A stretch of 64,000 nucleotides of DNA from Pseudomonas peli (GCF_900099645.1 NZ_FMTL01000001.1:1488001-1552000), one strand, 5' to 3'; shown: positions 55,375 through 64,000, numbered from the stretch's first letter. Numbers and translations: made by a program. The notes: a model not told the origin generated them from the letters alone.

Positions 55375-55403
55375 GAATGCCGGCTCGCGCGCAGCCGGCA
55401 TTT
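55375..55403 (+). terminator. Hairpin terminator after gshA
   Basis: AATGCCGGCT and AGCCGGCATT pair around a GC-rich 7-nt loop 10 bp past the gshA stop, followed by TTTC. Confidence 0.75.
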
Positions 55404-55516
55404 CGCCAACTGCATCACATAAACTGCCAGCGGTGGCAAAAGCGAGATCAGCGGCGCAGCCCTGCCCAGGCGATGCGGCTAGCATTGCACGGGTAAATCC
55501 ACTGCGAGCTGCCGCC

Positions 55517-55726
55517 ATGGCCTGCGCCGACCTCAACACGGAAGATGACCAGCACTGGAGCCTGGAAAGCCTTAATAAGGCTTACCAACAGGGCTACATG
55601 GCAGGGCTGACCGGGCAAACCAACACCCCACGCGCGCTCGCCGCCGATGTGCTGATCGCCGCCTGGGAAGCAGGCTGGGACGACGGCAACGAGCAATTCG
55701 AGCTGCACAAACGCTACAGCGCCTGA
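55517..55726 (+). CDS. RMF-like small protein
   Basis: This 69-residue protein has the layout of ribosome modulation factor: 'KAYQQGYMAGLTGQT' followed by 'AAWEAGWDDGNEQF', matching the GYxAGLxG...AWxxGWxxG pattern of RMF, which dimerises 70S ribosomes in stationary phase. It lacks RMF's basic N-terminus and its usual 'CPY' segment, so it may be a divergent paralogue. The start is uncertain: 55517 gives the compact domain, while an in-frame GTG at 55433 would add 28 residues. Confidence 0.65.
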   Translation: MACADLNTEDDQHWSLESLNKAYQQGYMAGLTGQTNTPRALAADVLIAAWEAGWDDGNEQFELHKRYSA

Positions 55727-55845
55727 TCCCTCGCTCTACCCAACCCTCATCTGCACACACCGTTCACGCCCGCAGCACGTCAATCTGCGCGGCTGTGCAT
55801 CGCCTTGCCTTTGATCGGCGATTGCTTTGCGATAGCGCATTAATT

Positions 55846-55929
55846 CGATTTTTATTCGATATAAATCGATAAAAACTCATATAGTGCCTTATATTTTGCT
55901 TTTAAAGCCGATTTTTATCGGATATAAAT
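55846..55929 (+). promoter_or_regulatory. Two direct repeats upstream of aguBA, likely operators
   Basis: A 21-bp sequence beginning CGATTTTTAT and ending ATATAAAT occurs at 55846-55866 and at 55909-55929 with 19 of 21 identical, 63 bp apart. The first copy is part of a larger palindrome (TTTTTAT-T-CGAT ... ATCGATAAAAA). The region is strikingly AT-rich for this genome and lies 100-180 bp before aguB. The rest of the 302-bp gap (55727-56028) shows nothing else. Confidence 0.55.
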
Positions 55930-56028
55930 AGACCATCCACTGCCGTGACTCGCCCGCGAGGCATGGCACAGTCGCCGGCCTCTGCTAGTGTCAGATGACC
56001 GCCCCAACTGCTCTTGAGGTGCCAAATC

Positions 56029-56910
56029 ATGCCCCGTATCGTTACTGTCGCCGCCACCCAGATGGCCTGCTCCTGGGATACCGCTGCGAATCTCGCCAAC
56101 GCCGAGCGCCTGGTGCGTCAGGCCGCCGGCAAGGGCGCACAGATCATCCTGCTGCAAGAGCTGTTCGAGGCGCCGTACTTCTGCCAGAAGCCCAACCCGG
56201 ACTACATGCAGCTGGCCACCCCGGCCGAGAGCAACCCGGCGATCCTGCACTTCCAGAAAATCGCCAAAGAGCTGCAAGTGGTCCTGCCGATCAGCTTCTA
56301 TGAACTGGCCGGCCGCGCGCGCTTCAACAGCATCGCGATCATCGACGCCGACGGCAGCAACCTCGGGATTTATCGGAAAAGCCATATCCCGGACGGCCCG
56401 GGCTATCACGAGAAGTACTACTTCAACCCCGGCGACACCGGTTTCAAAGTGTGGAACACACGCTATGCCAAGATCGGCGTGGGCATCTGCTGGGATCAGT
56501 GGTTCCCCGAGTGCGCGCGCAGCATGGCGCTACTCGGTGCCGAGATTCTGTTCTACCCAACCGCCATAGGCAGCGAGCCGCATGACCCGAGCATCAGCTC
56601 GCGCGACCATTGGCAGCGCGTACAGCAGGGCCACGCCGGTGCTAACCTGATGCCGCTGATCGCCAGCAACCGCATCGGTCGTGAAGACCAGGGCGACTAC
56701 CACATCAACTTCTATGGCTCGTCGTTTATTGCCGACCAGTTCGGCGCCAAGGTGCAGGAAGCCAACGAAACCAGCGAGGCGGTGCTGATGCACAGCTTCG
56801 ATCTGGATCAGCTGGAGCATATCCGCAGCGCCTGGGGCAGCTTCCGTGACCGCCGCCCGAACCTCTACGGCCCGCTAAAAACCCTCGACGGCCATCTGGC
56901 CTCCGAGTAA
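56029..56910 (+). CDS. aguB: N-carbamoylputrescine amidohydrolase
   Basis: This nitrilase-superfamily enzyme hydrolyses N-carbamoylputrescine to putrescine, CO2 and ammonia. The 293-residue protein has the E-K-C triad: E44 in 'LLQELFEAP', K117 in 'YRKSHIPDG' and C154 in 'GICWDQWFPE'. The start MPRIVTVAATQM at 56029 fits homologues better than 56014. It is the first gene of an aguBA pair. The aguR repressor of P. aeruginosa is not adjacent. Confidence 0.96.
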   Translation: MPRIVTVAATQMACSWDTAANLANAERLVRQAAGKGAQIILLQELFEAPYFCQKPNPDYMQLATPAESNPAILHFQKIAKELQVVLPISFYELAGRARFNSIAIIDADGSNLGIYRKSHIPDGPGYHEKYYFNPGDTGFKVWNTRYAKIGVGICWDQWFPECARSMALLGAEILFYPTAIGSEPHDPSISSRDHWQRVQQGHAGANLMPLIASNRIGREDQGDYHINFYGSSFIADQFGAKVQEANETSEAVLMHSFDLDQLEHIRSAWGSFRDRRPNLYGPLKTLDGHLASE

Positions 56911-56938
56911 CAACGCCCCTGTAAGAACGTCCCTATAA

Positions 56939-56971
56939 GATGGGAGGCGACGCGCAGCGTTAATACCCATC
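56939..56971. repeat. Short palindromic element between aguB and aguA
   Basis: GATGGG and CCCATC enclose 'aggcgacgcgcagcgttaata', the same family of small hairpin as at 9782. It may slow read-through from aguB to aguA or protect the upstream message. Confidence 0.5.
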
Positions 56972-56999
56972 CGTCCCCGCTCAATGTTTTGGTGAATTT

Positions 57000-58109
57000 A
57001 TGACAACCCTGACGACTACCCCACGCGCCGACGGCTTCCGCATGCCCGCCGAGTGGGAAAGCCACAGCCAAACCTGGATGGTCTGGCCCGAGCGCCCGGA
57101 CAACTGGCGCTTGGGCGGCAAGCCTGCGCAAGCCGCGTTCACCGCCGTGGCAAGGGCGATTGCCGAATTCGAGCCAGTGACCGTTGGCGTGTCCGCCGGC
57201 CAGTATGAGAACGCCTGCGAGCGCCTCACCCACGCCAATATCCGTGTGGTGGAAATCACTACTGACGACGCCTGGGTGCGCGACACCGGGCCGACCTTCG
57301 TCACCAACAACAGCGGCGAAGTGCGCGGTGTGGACTGGGCGTTCAACGCCTGGGGCGGCCTGAATGGCGGCCTTTATGCCAACTGGGTGCGTGATGATCA
57401 GGTAGCCCGCAAGATTCTGCAGATCGAAGGCTGCGCGCGTTATCGCACCGATGAGCTGATCCTCGAAGGTGGCTCAATCCATGTCGACGGTGAAGGCACC
57501 CTGATCACCACCGAGGAATGCCTGCTCAACCCCAACCGCAACCCGCACCTGAACCGTGAGCAGATCGAGCAGTACCTGGCTGATCACCTGACCATCGACA
57601 CGGTAATCTGGCTGCCAGACGGCCTGTTCAATGACGAAACCGACGGACACGTCGACAACTTCTGCTGTTACGTGCGCCCTGGTGAAGTGCTACTGGCCTG
57701 GACCGACGACGCAAACGACCCCAACTACCCGCGCTGCCAGGCCGCCATGCGCGTGCTGGAAAGCGTGCGGGACGCCAAGGGCCGTCAGCTGATCGTGCAC
57801 AAGATGCCGATTCCCGGCCCGCTGTATGCCAGCGATGAAGAATGCGCCGGCGTCGATCTGGTGGCCGGCACCCAGGAGCGTGATCCGTCGATCCGCCTGG
57901 CGGGTTCCTACGTCAACTTCCTGATCGTCAACGGCGGCATCATCGCGCCCAAGTTCGACGACCCCAAGGATGCCGAGGCTGAAGCCATCCTGCGTCGCCT
58001 GTTCCCCGAGCATCGCGTGGTGATGGTGCCGGGCCGGGAGATTTTGCTGGGCGGCGGCAATATTCACTGCATCACCCAGCAGCAGCCGGGCCCGCAAATA
58101 GCTGGTTAA
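57000..58109 (+). CDS. aguA: Agmatine deiminase
   Basis: AguA converts agmatine to N-carbamoylputrescine and ammonia, the step before AguB. The 369-residue protein has the guanidino-group-modifying fold, with '[12 protein letters not shown]', '[12 protein letters not shown]', '[13 protein letters not shown]', and the catalytic C357 in '[11 protein letters not shown]'. The ribosome site before the ATG at 57000 is weak (GGTGAA). Together with aguB this supports growth on agmatine. Confidence 0.96.
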   Translation: MTTLTTTPRADGFRMPAEWESHSQTWMVWPERPDNWRLGGKPAQAAFTAVARAIAEFEPVTVGVSAGQYENACERLTHANIRVVEITTDDAWVRDTGPTFVTNNSGEVRGVDWAFNAWGGLNGGLYANWVRDDQVARKILQIEGCARYRTDELILEGGSIHVDGEGTLITTEECLLNPNRNPHLNREQIEQYLADHLTIDTVIWLPDGLFNDETDGHVDNFCCYVRPGEVLLAWTDDANDPNYPRCQAAMRVLESVRDAKGRQLIVHKMPIPGPLYASDEECAGVDLVAGTQERDPSIRLAGSYVNFLIVNGGIIAPKFDDPKDAEAEAILRRLFPEHRVVMVPGREILLGGGNIHCITQQQPGPQIAG

Positions 58110-58136
58110 ACATTCAAGGTAGGATGTAAAGTTTCG

Positions 58137-58184
58137 CCCTGCCAGTCCGATACAGTTCTGGTGAGCGCCAGTGGGCTGGCAGGG
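58137..58184 (+). promoter_or_regulatory. Hairpin that buries the ribosome site of the chemoreceptor gene
   Basis: CCCTGCCAGTCC (58137-58148) can pair with GGGCTGGCAGGG (58173-58184), including one G-U pair. The right arm contains most of the AGGGG ribosome site for the start codons at 58189/58192. It lies 28 bp after the aguA stop, so it may be either a translational switch or an aguA 3' hairpin. Confidence 0.5.
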
Positions 58185-58191
58185 GAAAATG

Positions 58192-59511
58192 ATGTTCAAC
58201 AAGGCAATTAAACAAGCGCTCAGCAGCGCGCTGGCTAAACTGCGTGCCGCAGAAGCCAGGAAGATGGCCGTCGACCGTTCGACCGCCATGATTGAATTCA
58301 AACCTGACGGCACCATCGTCAGCGCCAACGAAAACCTGCTGGCCACAATGGGTTATCGACTTGAGGAAATCGTTGGTCAGCATCATCGCATCTTCTGTTT
58401 TCCCGACTACCAAGCCAGTGCCGAGTACCGGAAGTTCTGGCAGCGCCTGGCCGCGGGCGAGTTCATCCGCGAGCGTTTCCTCAGACGCCACAAGCAAGGC
58501 CAGGAAGTCTGGCTAGAGGCCAGTTACAACCCGATCAAGGGTCCTGATGGCCGTATTGAAGGCGTGCTCAAACTGGCTACCGACATTACCGCGCTGGTAG
58601 CCCGCGAGCAGGAACAGAACAGCATGGTTGAGGCCATTAGCCGCTCCATGGCCGTAATTGCCTTCAACCCCAAAGGCGAAGTGCTCGAAGCCAATGAAAA
58701 CTTCGAGCAAACCATGGGTTATCGCCTGAATGAGATTCGCGGCAAACACCACCGCATGTTCTGCACCCGAGAGGAGGCGGACTCCGCCGAATACCGCCGC
58801 TTCTGGGAGCGCCTGAACAAAGGGGAGTTCTTCTCCGGTCGCTTCCAGCGCATCAATCGGCATGGCGACACCATTTGGCTGAGCGCCACGTACAACCCAG
58901 TGTTTGACGCTAGCGGCAAGCTGTACAAAGTCGTCAAATTTGCCCGTGATGTCACGGGCCTGGTACGTCAGCAGCAGGCCGAGTCAGAAGCCGCCAAGCT
59001 GGCCTACGACATCTCCCAGCAAACCGATGAAAGCGCCCGCCATGGTGCCAAGGTGATTCGTGAAACCGTTGATGTCGTGCGCGGCATCGCCGATGAGCTG
59101 TCACGCGCCGCCGAAGGCATCACCGCTGTCAGCCAGCAATCGGAGATGATCAGCAGCATCGTTCAGGTGATCCGCGGGATTGCCGAACAAACCAATCTAT
59201 TGGCGCTCAATGCGGCCATCGAAGCGGCGCGTGCCGGCGAGCAAGGCCGTGGCTTTGCTGTGGTGGCGGATGAAGTGCGCAACCTGGCCGCGCGCACCAG
59301 CCAGGCCACCGTGGAGATTGTCGAGGTCGTCAAGCGCAACCATGAACTGGCGCAGGTTTCGGTCGACAGCATGCAGGCAAGCCGCCACAAGGTTGATCAA
59401 GGGGTGAACCTGGTCAACCAGGCCGGTGATGTCATCGAAGAAATCCAGAGCGGCGCACGGCAAGTGGTGGATGCCGTCCGCCAGTTCGCCGACGCCCTGG
59501 AAGAGCACTGA
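58192..59511 (+). CDS. Soluble PAS-PAS chemoreceptor, BdlA/Aer-like (copy 1)
   Basis: This 439-residue protein has two PAS domains (about 25-130 and 148-255; '[20 protein letters not shown]', '[20 protein letters not shown]') and a methyl-accepting signalling domain (about 270-439) with the core '[20 protein letters not shown]'. There is no membrane segment. The layout matches BdlA, which triggers biofilm dispersal, and Aer-type energy sensors. ATG codons at 58189 and 58192 both exist; 58192 has better spacing. A near-identical partner lies on the opposite strand. Confidence 0.9.
   Translation: MFNKAIKQALSSALAKLRAAEARKMAVDRSTAMIEFKPDGTIVSANENLLATMGYRLEEIVGQHHRIFCFPDYQASAEYRKFWQRLAAGEFIRERFLRRHKQGQEVWLEASYNPIKGPDGRIEGVLKLATDITALVAREQEQNSMVEAISRSMAVIAFNPKGEVLEANENFEQTMGYRLNEIRGKHHRMFCTREEADSAEYRRFWERLNKGEFFSGRFQRINRHGDTIWLSATYNPVFDASGKLYKVVKFARDVTGLVRQQQAESEAAKLAYDISQQTDESARHGAKVIRETVDVVRGIADELSRAAEGITAVSQQSEMISSIVQVIRGIAEQTNLLALNAAIEAARAGEQGRGFAVVADEVRNLAARTSQATVEIVEVVKRNHELAQVSVDSMQASRHKVDQGVNLVNQAGDVIEEIQSGARQVVDAVRQFADALEEH
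59150..59319 (+). repeat. Inverted 170-bp near-identical segment, left copy
   Basis: This stretch within chemoreceptor copy 1 matches the reverse complement of 59771-59940 at about 158 of 170 positions. All differences are at third codon positions, so the encoded residues are the same. Confidence 0.9.
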
Positions 59512-59581
59512 TTACGGCGCGCGAGCCGCGCCGCTAGACCGCTGTGAGCAGCGTGCCCGGCCGCCAGCGACTGGGCATGCC

Positions 59582-60898
59582 TCAGTCCTGCATGGCCTCG
59601 GTGAATTGCCCAATAGCATCCACCACTCGCTGCGCTTCGTCGCGGATCTCCAGCATCACCTCGCCTGCTTTGTTGGCGAGCAGCACACCCTGCTCAGCCT
59701 TCTGTTTACTGCCCTCCATCCCACCAACAGCCTGCAAGGCCAGGTCATGGTTGAGGCGTACCACTTCATTGATCTCCACCGTGGCCTGGCTGGTGCGCGC
59801 AGCCAGGTTGCGCACCTCATCCGCCACCACAGCAAAGCCGCGGCCTTGTTCACCAGCTCGTGCCGCCTCGATGGCCGCATTGAGCGCCAAGAGGTTGGTT
59901 TGTTCGGCAATCCCGCGGATCACCTGAACGATGCTGCTGATGCGTTCTGACTGCGCGCTCAAGGCCTCGATATTGCCGGCTACCTTTGAAAGCTCATCGG
60001 CGATACCGCGCACCACTTGTACCGTCTCTTCCACGGTGGCTGCGCCCTTGATCGCGCTTTCATCGGTTTCCCGGGCGATATCAAACGCCAGTTGCGCGGC
60101 AGCGGATTCGGCCTCACGGTGCTCAATCTGATGGGTGATATCAGTGGCGAACTTGATCACCCCATACAGCCGACCACCCGCGTCATACAGTGGGTTGTAC
60201 GTCGCCCGCAGCCACACCACGCGCCCGCCTTTGGCCACGCGCTTGAAGCGATCGGCAATAAACTCGCCCTGGTTCAGGCGTTGCCAGAAGCGCCGGTACT
60301 CATCACTGGCGGCCTCCTCATGGGTGCAGAACTGGCGGTGATGCACGCCACGGATCTCCTCCAGGCGATAGCCCATGGTGCTGAGGAAGTTTTCATTGGC
60401 CTCCTGTACCTCACCCGCCAGGTTGAACTCGATCACGGCAGTGGAGCGGTTGATCGCCTGCAGATAGCTGTCGTGCTGATGCTCAACGTGCATGCGCTCG
60501 GTGATATCTGCGGCCAGTTTAATCACCTTAACAACCTTACCCTGGGCATCCCGTACCGGCAGGTAGCTGGCTTCCAGCCAGACTTCACGGCCGCCCTTGG
60601 CAATGCGCATGTAGCGGTCACTGAAGCTCTCACCGTCAGCCAGACGCTGCCAGAACTTGGCATACGCCGGACTGGCCAGCTGCGCTTGGCTGCAGAACAT
60701 GCGGTGGTGCTGACCGCGTACTTCTTCCAGGCGATAGCCCATGACGGCAAGAAACGGCGCGTTGGCATCGAGAATCTCGCCCTGAGGGGTGAACTCGATC
60801 ATGGCGAAGGTTTGTCGGATGGCCCCGATTACCTGCTGGCTGGCCGCCAGCTGTAACTGGCACTGCTGTAATTCACTGTGACTCTTTGATCCGAACAT
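59582..60898 (-). CDS. Soluble PAS-PAS chemoreceptor, BdlA/Aer-like (copy 2)
   Basis: This 438-residue protein has the same plan as copy 1: two PAS domains ('[20 protein letters not shown]', '[20 protein letters not shown]') and an MCP signalling domain with the same '[17 protein letters not shown]' core. It has no membrane helices. The PAS parts differ clearly from copy 1 while the signalling core is nearly the same. It converges with copy 1 (70 bp apart) and follows sulP on the same strand. Confidence 0.9.
   Translation of the reverse strand: MFGSKSHSELQQCQLQLAASQQVIGAIRQTFAMIEFTPQGEILDANAPFLAVMGYRLEEVRGQHHRMFCSQAQLASPAYAKFWQRLADGESFSDRYMRIAKGGREVWLEASYLPVRDAQGKVVKVIKLAADITERMHVEHQHDSYLQAINRSTAVIEFNLAGEVQEANENFLSTMGYRLEEIRGVHHRQFCTHEEAASDEYRRFWQRLNQGEFIADRFKRVAKGGRVVWLRATYNPLYDAGGRLYGVIKFATDITHQIEHREAESAAAQLAFDIARETDESAIKGAATVEETVQVVRGIADELSKVAGNIEALSAQSERISSIVQVIRGIAEQTNLLALNAAIEAARAGEQGRGFAVVADEVRNLAARTSQATVEINEVVRLNHDLALQAVGGMEGSKQKAEQGVLLANKAGEVMLEIRDEAQRVVDAIGQFTEAMQD
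59771..59940 (-). repeat. Inverted 170-bp near-identical segment, right copy
   Basis: Partner of 59150-59319, on the opposite strand inside copy 2. The pair could form a large inverted repeat in single-stranded DNA and allow inversion or conversion. Confidence 0.9.
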
Positions 60899-61001
60899 TT
60901 AAGCGCCTCAAGCAGGACAAAATTGCTCAGGGCAGATGATCAATAACTCATCCCTGATCAACCGGCGTATCGACACGCGGTGGATAACGTTTAGCTCAGA
61001 T

Positions 61002-62723
61002 TCACTGCGCGCGCATGGCCCGCGCCGTACTTTCTGCATCCAGCGTTCGCAACGCCTGGTACTGGCTGACAAATACCTGCCCGCCAAAGCGTTGCAGAAA
61101 CTCCGAACGCTGCAGTCGATCCATCACCGGCCCCTTCACTTCGGCCAGGTGCAGCTGCACGCCTGCGCTGTGCAGACGCTCGCTGATCGCTTCCAGGGTA
61201 TCCAGCGCGCTGGCATCAATCTGATTAACCCCGGAGCACATCAACACCAGATGCCGCACGCTTGAGCGCTTGGCAATCAGCGCGCCGATACGCTCTTCCA
61301 GAAACCGCGCATTGGGGAAGTACAGGCTTTCATCGACGCGCAGCGACAGCACGCTGGGGCTTTCCACGACCTGATAGCGCTCGACATTGCGAAAGTGCTC
61401 GCTGCCGGGCAGCTGGCCGACCACCGCCATATGCGGCCGGCTGGTAGGCCAGAGAAACAACAGGAGCGACAAGCTCACCCCGAGCAGAATGCCGGCCTCA
61501 ACACCGTACAACAGCACGCCGACCAGCGTTGCCAGCTGCGCTATCCCTTCCTGCGGCGAGTAGCGCCAGGTGCGGCGCAGGCCGGAGACATCAATCAGCC
61601 CCACTACCGCGACAATAATGCTCGCGGCCAATACCGCTTGCGGCAGGTGCTGAAGCAACGGCGCCAGACCGAGTACTGCCGCGAGCATCAGCACCGCCGC
61701 AAACACACCCACCAACGGCGTGGCCACATTGCTTTGCAGCGCCAGCGCCGAGCGCGAAAAGCTCGCCGCGACCGGCATGCCACCACTGCATGCGGCAGCA
61801 ATGTTGGCGGCGCCCTGGCCGAGCAGTTCCTGGTCAGGGTTGATCGACTGACGCTTGCGCATCGCCTGGCTCTGGGCAATGGACACCGACTCGACAAAGC
61901 CCACCAGGGCAATCAACACGGCCGCTGGCAGCAACTCGCGCAGCAAGCCCAGCTCCAGGTTCGGCAGCCCCAGTGGCGGTAGACCCGCGGCCACCGTGCC
62001 GACCACCCGCACGCCATAAACTTCCAGTTGTAGCGCCGCGCCCAGAGCCATCGCCAACAGCATCAGCAGCAACGCACTCAACTGCCTGATACGCAGCGCC
62101 AGCGCCTCAGGCACACCGAACAGGACCAGGTTACGCAGCAGCACCAGCAGCGCCAGGCTGCCCAGCCCCAACAGCAGCGTCGGCAGGTGCAGCGCCGGTA
62201 ACTGCATATACAGCGCGGGCAACACCTGCAACAGGGTCAGGCCATCGGCCGAGATACCCAGCAGGTGCTTGAACTGGCTGACTGCAATCAGCAACGCAGA
62301 GCCGCTGACAAAACCGGAAATCACCGGATGGCTGAGAAAGTTGGCAACAAAGCCCATCCGCAACAGACCCATCAGCAGCAGGAATACGCCGACCAGCAGG
62401 GTCAAGGTGGTAGCCGCTGCCAGATACGCCGCAGTACCAGCGGCAGCCACCGGGGCCAAGGCCGCCGCCGTCATCAGCGATAGCACCGCAACCGGGCCGA
62501 ACGACAGTGCCACGCCGGGGCTGGCCCCGATCAGGGCATAGACAACCAGCGGCAGAATGCTCGCGTACAACCCCGCCACCGCCGGCAACCCGGCCAGCTG
62601 CGCATAGGCCAACGCCTGTGGCACCAGCAGTAGACAAACCAGGCAGGCGGCGAGCAGATCGCGTCCAGCCTGATCGCGGTCGTAACGACGCAAGGTAGTC
62701 AGCAGCGTCCACCTAGAGAACAT
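61002..62723 (-). CDS. SulP-family anion transporter with STAS domain
   Basis: This 573-residue inner-membrane transporter has an N-terminal core of about 12-14 helices, with 'VPQALAYAQLAGLPAVAGLY' near residue 34 and 'GGMPVAASFSRSALALQSN' near residue 315. A C-terminal STAS domain (about 440-560) carries 'LVLMCSGVNQIDASALDTLE'. Sulfate or another anion is expected. The ATG overlaps the end of the metallo-beta-lactamase gene by 11 bp, tying it to a sulfur operon. Confidence 0.92.
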   Translation of the reverse strand: MFSRWTLLTTLRRYDRDQAGRDLLAACLVCLLLVPQALAYAQLAGLPAVAGLYASILPLVVYALIGASPGVALSFGPVAVLSLMTAAALAPVAAAGTAAYLAAATTLTLLVGVFLLLMGLLRMGFVANFLSHPVISGFVSGSALLIAVSQFKHLLGISADGLTLLQVLPALYMQLPALHLPTLLLGLGSLALLVLLRNLVLFGVPEALALRIRQLSALLLMLLAMALGAALQLEVYGVRVVGTVAAGLPPLGLPNLELGLLRELLPAAVLIALVGFVESVSIAQSQAMRKRQSINPDQELLGQGAANIAAACSGGMPVAASFSRSALALQSNVATPLVGVFAAVLMLAAVLGLAPLLQHLPQAVLAASIIVAVVGLIDVSGLRRTWRYSPQEGIAQLATLVGVLLYGVEAGILLGVSLSLLLFLWPTSRPHMAVVGQLPGSEHFRNVERYQVVESPSVLSLRVDESLYFPNARFLEERIGALIAKRSSVRHLVLMCSGVNQIDASALDTLEAISERLHSAGVQLHLAEVKGPVMDRLQRSEFLQRFGGQVFVSQYQALRTLDAESTARAMRAQ

Positions 62724-63576
62724 TCAGCGGCACCTTGAGGTAACGCACACCATTGTCTTCGGCGGGCGGCAGATGGCCGGCGCGCATATTCACCTGCACT
62801 GAGGGCAGCATCAGCGCCGGCATGCCCAGGCTGGCATCGCGGGCCTGACGCATGGCGACAAAGGCCTCCTCGTCGACGCCCTGGTGCACATGCACGTTAT
62901 GCACGCGCTGCTCGGCCACGGTGGTCTGGTAGCGATGCTGCTCACGCCCCGGCGCCAGGTAGTCGTGGCACATAAACAGTCGGGTGCTGTCGGGCAGGGC
63001 AAACAGCCGACTAATCGAACGGTACAACGCCCGTGCATCGCCACCCGGAAAGTCGCAGCGCGCGGTACCGTAATCCGGCATAAACAGGGTATCGCCGACA
63101 AACGCTGCATCGCCGATCAGGTAGGTCATGCAGGCTGGTGTATGCCCAGGGGTATGCAGGGCACGGGCATTTAGCGAACCGAGCTGAAACACCTGCTCAT
63201 CGCGGAACAACTGATCGAACTGGCGGCCATCAACGGCGAACTCGCTGCCGGCATTGAACAACTTGCCGAAGGTGTTTTGCACCACGCGAATCTGCTCGCC
63301 AATTGCCAGCTGCCCGCCCAACGCGGCCTTGAGATAGGGCGCAGCGGACAGGTGGTCGGCATGTACATGGGTTTCCAACAACCACTGCACGCTCAGGTCC
63401 TGCTCGCGCACGTAGGCGATCAAGCGGTCGGCGCTGGTAGTGGCGGTTCGCCCGGCCGCCGCATCGTAATCCAGCACCGAATCGATAATGGCGCAGTGTG
63501 AAGTGGCTGGATCGCTGACGACATAACTGTAGGTCGAGGTGGCAGGGTCGAAAAAGGCCTGAATGAGCGGGGACAT
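62713..63576 (-). CDS. Metallo-beta-lactamase-fold protein, persulfide dioxygenase-like (Blh/ETHE1 group)
   Basis: This 287-residue protein has the metal motif 'ETHVHADHLSAA' (HxHxDH), the second-site 'HTPGHTPACMTYLIGDAAFV', 'GDTLFMPDYGTARCDFPGG' and 'MCHDY'. These match the beta-lactamase-like hydrolases found with sulfide-oxidising genes (Blh of the BigR operon) and ETHE1. It probably oxidises glutathione persulfide to sulfite. Neighbours DUF2892, YeeE and SulP support a sulfide-detoxifying or sulfur-exporting role. No BigR or SQR gene is within the window. Confidence 0.87.
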   Translation of the reverse strand: MSPLIQAFFDPATSTYSYVVSDPATSHCAIIDSVLDYDAAAGRTATTSADRLIAYVREQDLSVQWLLETHVHADHLSAAPYLKAALGGQLAIGEQIRVVQNTFGKLFNAGSEFAVDGRQFDQLFRDEQVFQLGSLNARALHTPGHTPACMTYLIGDAAFVGDTLFMPDYGTARCDFPGGDARALYRSISRLFALPDSTRLFMCHDYLAPGREQHRYQTTVAEQRVHNVHVHQGVDEEAFVAMRQARDASLGMPALMLPSVQVNMRAGHLPPAEDNGVRYLKVPLNVL

Positions 63577-63623
63577 GGCAGCTCCAACCGACCGGCGGTG
63601 AAACCGGTCGGTATTGCAGTGGG

Positions 63624-63815
63624 TTAAGCCTTGGTCTTGCAGGTGCTGATACCCAGCAGCGGGTATAGCGGACAGAAGCGAAACAGACCGGTTGCCAGCG
63701 GCACGATGCCGATCAGCCCCCAGAGGCCAATCACGCCGCTCAGGCTCAAGCCCAACAGAATCAGACCTGCGGCAATGCGCAGGCTACGGTCGAGGGTGCC
63801 AACATTTGCTTTCAT
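63624..63815 (-). CDS. DUF2892 inner-membrane protein
   Basis: This 63-residue protein starts 'MKANVGTLDRSLRIAAGLIL' and has two membrane helices with 'GLFRFCPLYPLLGISTCK' at the end. This is the YgaP-C-terminal-like DUF2892 family that often accompanies rhodanese and sulfide genes. The two cysteines near the C-terminus are conserved in the family and could handle sulfane sulfur. GGGAG precedes the ATG. Confidence 0.88.
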   Translation of the reverse strand: MKANVGTLDRSLRIAAGLILLGLSLSGVIGLWGLIGIVPLATGLFRFCPLYPLLGISTCKTKA

Positions 63816-63835
63816 AGTGATCTCCCGATCATCAA

Positions 63836-64000
63836 TTACCCGCGCCGGCGTTCCAGCGCAGCAAACACAACCATTCCCACCAGCATGGCCGCCACGAACA
63901 GCAGCACCTGCCAGCGCCCTGTGAGCAGAATCGCCACGGCTGGGCCCGGACAGATGCCGGCAATCCCCCAGCCAATACCGAATAACAGGCTGCCGCCGAT
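63836..64000 (-). CDS. YeeE/YedE-family transporter subunit (C-terminal 54 residues; cut by window edge)
   Basis: Visible residues include 'GGSLLFGIGWGIAGICPGPA', the characteristic motif of the DUF6691/YeeE-YedE proteins thought to carry thiosulfate-like sulfur compounds, followed by a final helix and a basic end 'ALERRRG'. The remainder lies past base 64000. It is the most upstream visible gene of the sulfur operon. Confidence 0.8.
   Translation of the reverse strand: MGGSLLFGIGWGIAGICPGPAVAILLTGRWQVLLFVAAMLVGMVVFAALERRRG

Overview
The window is chromosomal DNA from a Pseudomonas-like gammaproteobacterium. The evidence is a GC-rich, densely packed sequence, the FabY-type ketoacyl synthase, the rimBK pair, the aguBA agmatine pathway, and gene orders that, from memory, match P. 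aeruginosa PAO1 around PA5174-PA5217. I see no phage, transposase, plasmid, CRISPR, rRNA or tRNA genes. Most of it reads as core genome with small accessory insertions.

Layout, left to right. 1-5.9 kb: a cut-off Orn/Lys/Arg decarboxylase, gcvTH of the glycine cleavage system (no gcvP beside them), and an Fe(III) ABC importer (fbpA, fbpB) whose two genes are separated by a terminator and a 119-bp imperfect palindrome. 6-16.2 kb: an acyl-CoA synthetase divergent from fabY, then cysQ/nudE, a yrfG-type phosphatase, a LysR regulator, fdhD and an FdhF/YdeP-type molybdoenzyme. 16.3-22.7 kb: a glycine-zipper protein with a Lys/His tail and a four-gene acyl-CoA/alcohol oxidation operon with a divergent LysR regulator. 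22.7-26.6 kb: a periplasmic cupredoxin-like protein translationally coupled to a membrane GGDEF-EAL enzyme, a lipoprotein, and a 59-residue protein. 26.8-32.4 kb: a Baeyer-Villiger-type monooxygenase, nitroreductase, methyltransferase, DUF3313 lipoprotein, cupin and DHH phosphoesterase. 32.4-38.3 kb: a complete Mla/MCE-type lipid transport operon, a cytosine deaminase strikingly like the yeast enzyme, and a RecQ-family helicase. 38.3-39.0 kb is a non-coding gap with an orphan terminator and a REP pair.

39-55.7 kb holds an old gammaproteobacterial neighbourhood: pckA, hslO, an LpxT-like phosphotransferase, hslR, rimBK, a large MASE1-PAS-GGDEF-EAL protein, envZ/ompR (with an unrecognised membrane protein wedged between them), tex and gshA. 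nudE and yrfG, which lie beside these genes in enterics, are found here 30 kb away. 55.5-58.1 kb has an RMF-like small protein and aguBA (agmatine to putrescine) behind two direct repeats that look like operators. 58.2-60.9 kb carries two tail-to-tail BdlA/Aer-like soluble chemoreceptors sharing a 170-bp nearly identical segment. 61-64 kb is a sulfur-handling operon (YeeE/YedE, DUF2892, metallo-beta-lactamase persulfide-dioxygenase-like protein, SulP transporter) that runs off the right edge.

The most promising undescribed items are the four-helix membrane protein translationally coupled on both sides inside ompR-envZ, the cupredoxin/c-di-GMP pair, and the fbpA-fbpB intergenic element.
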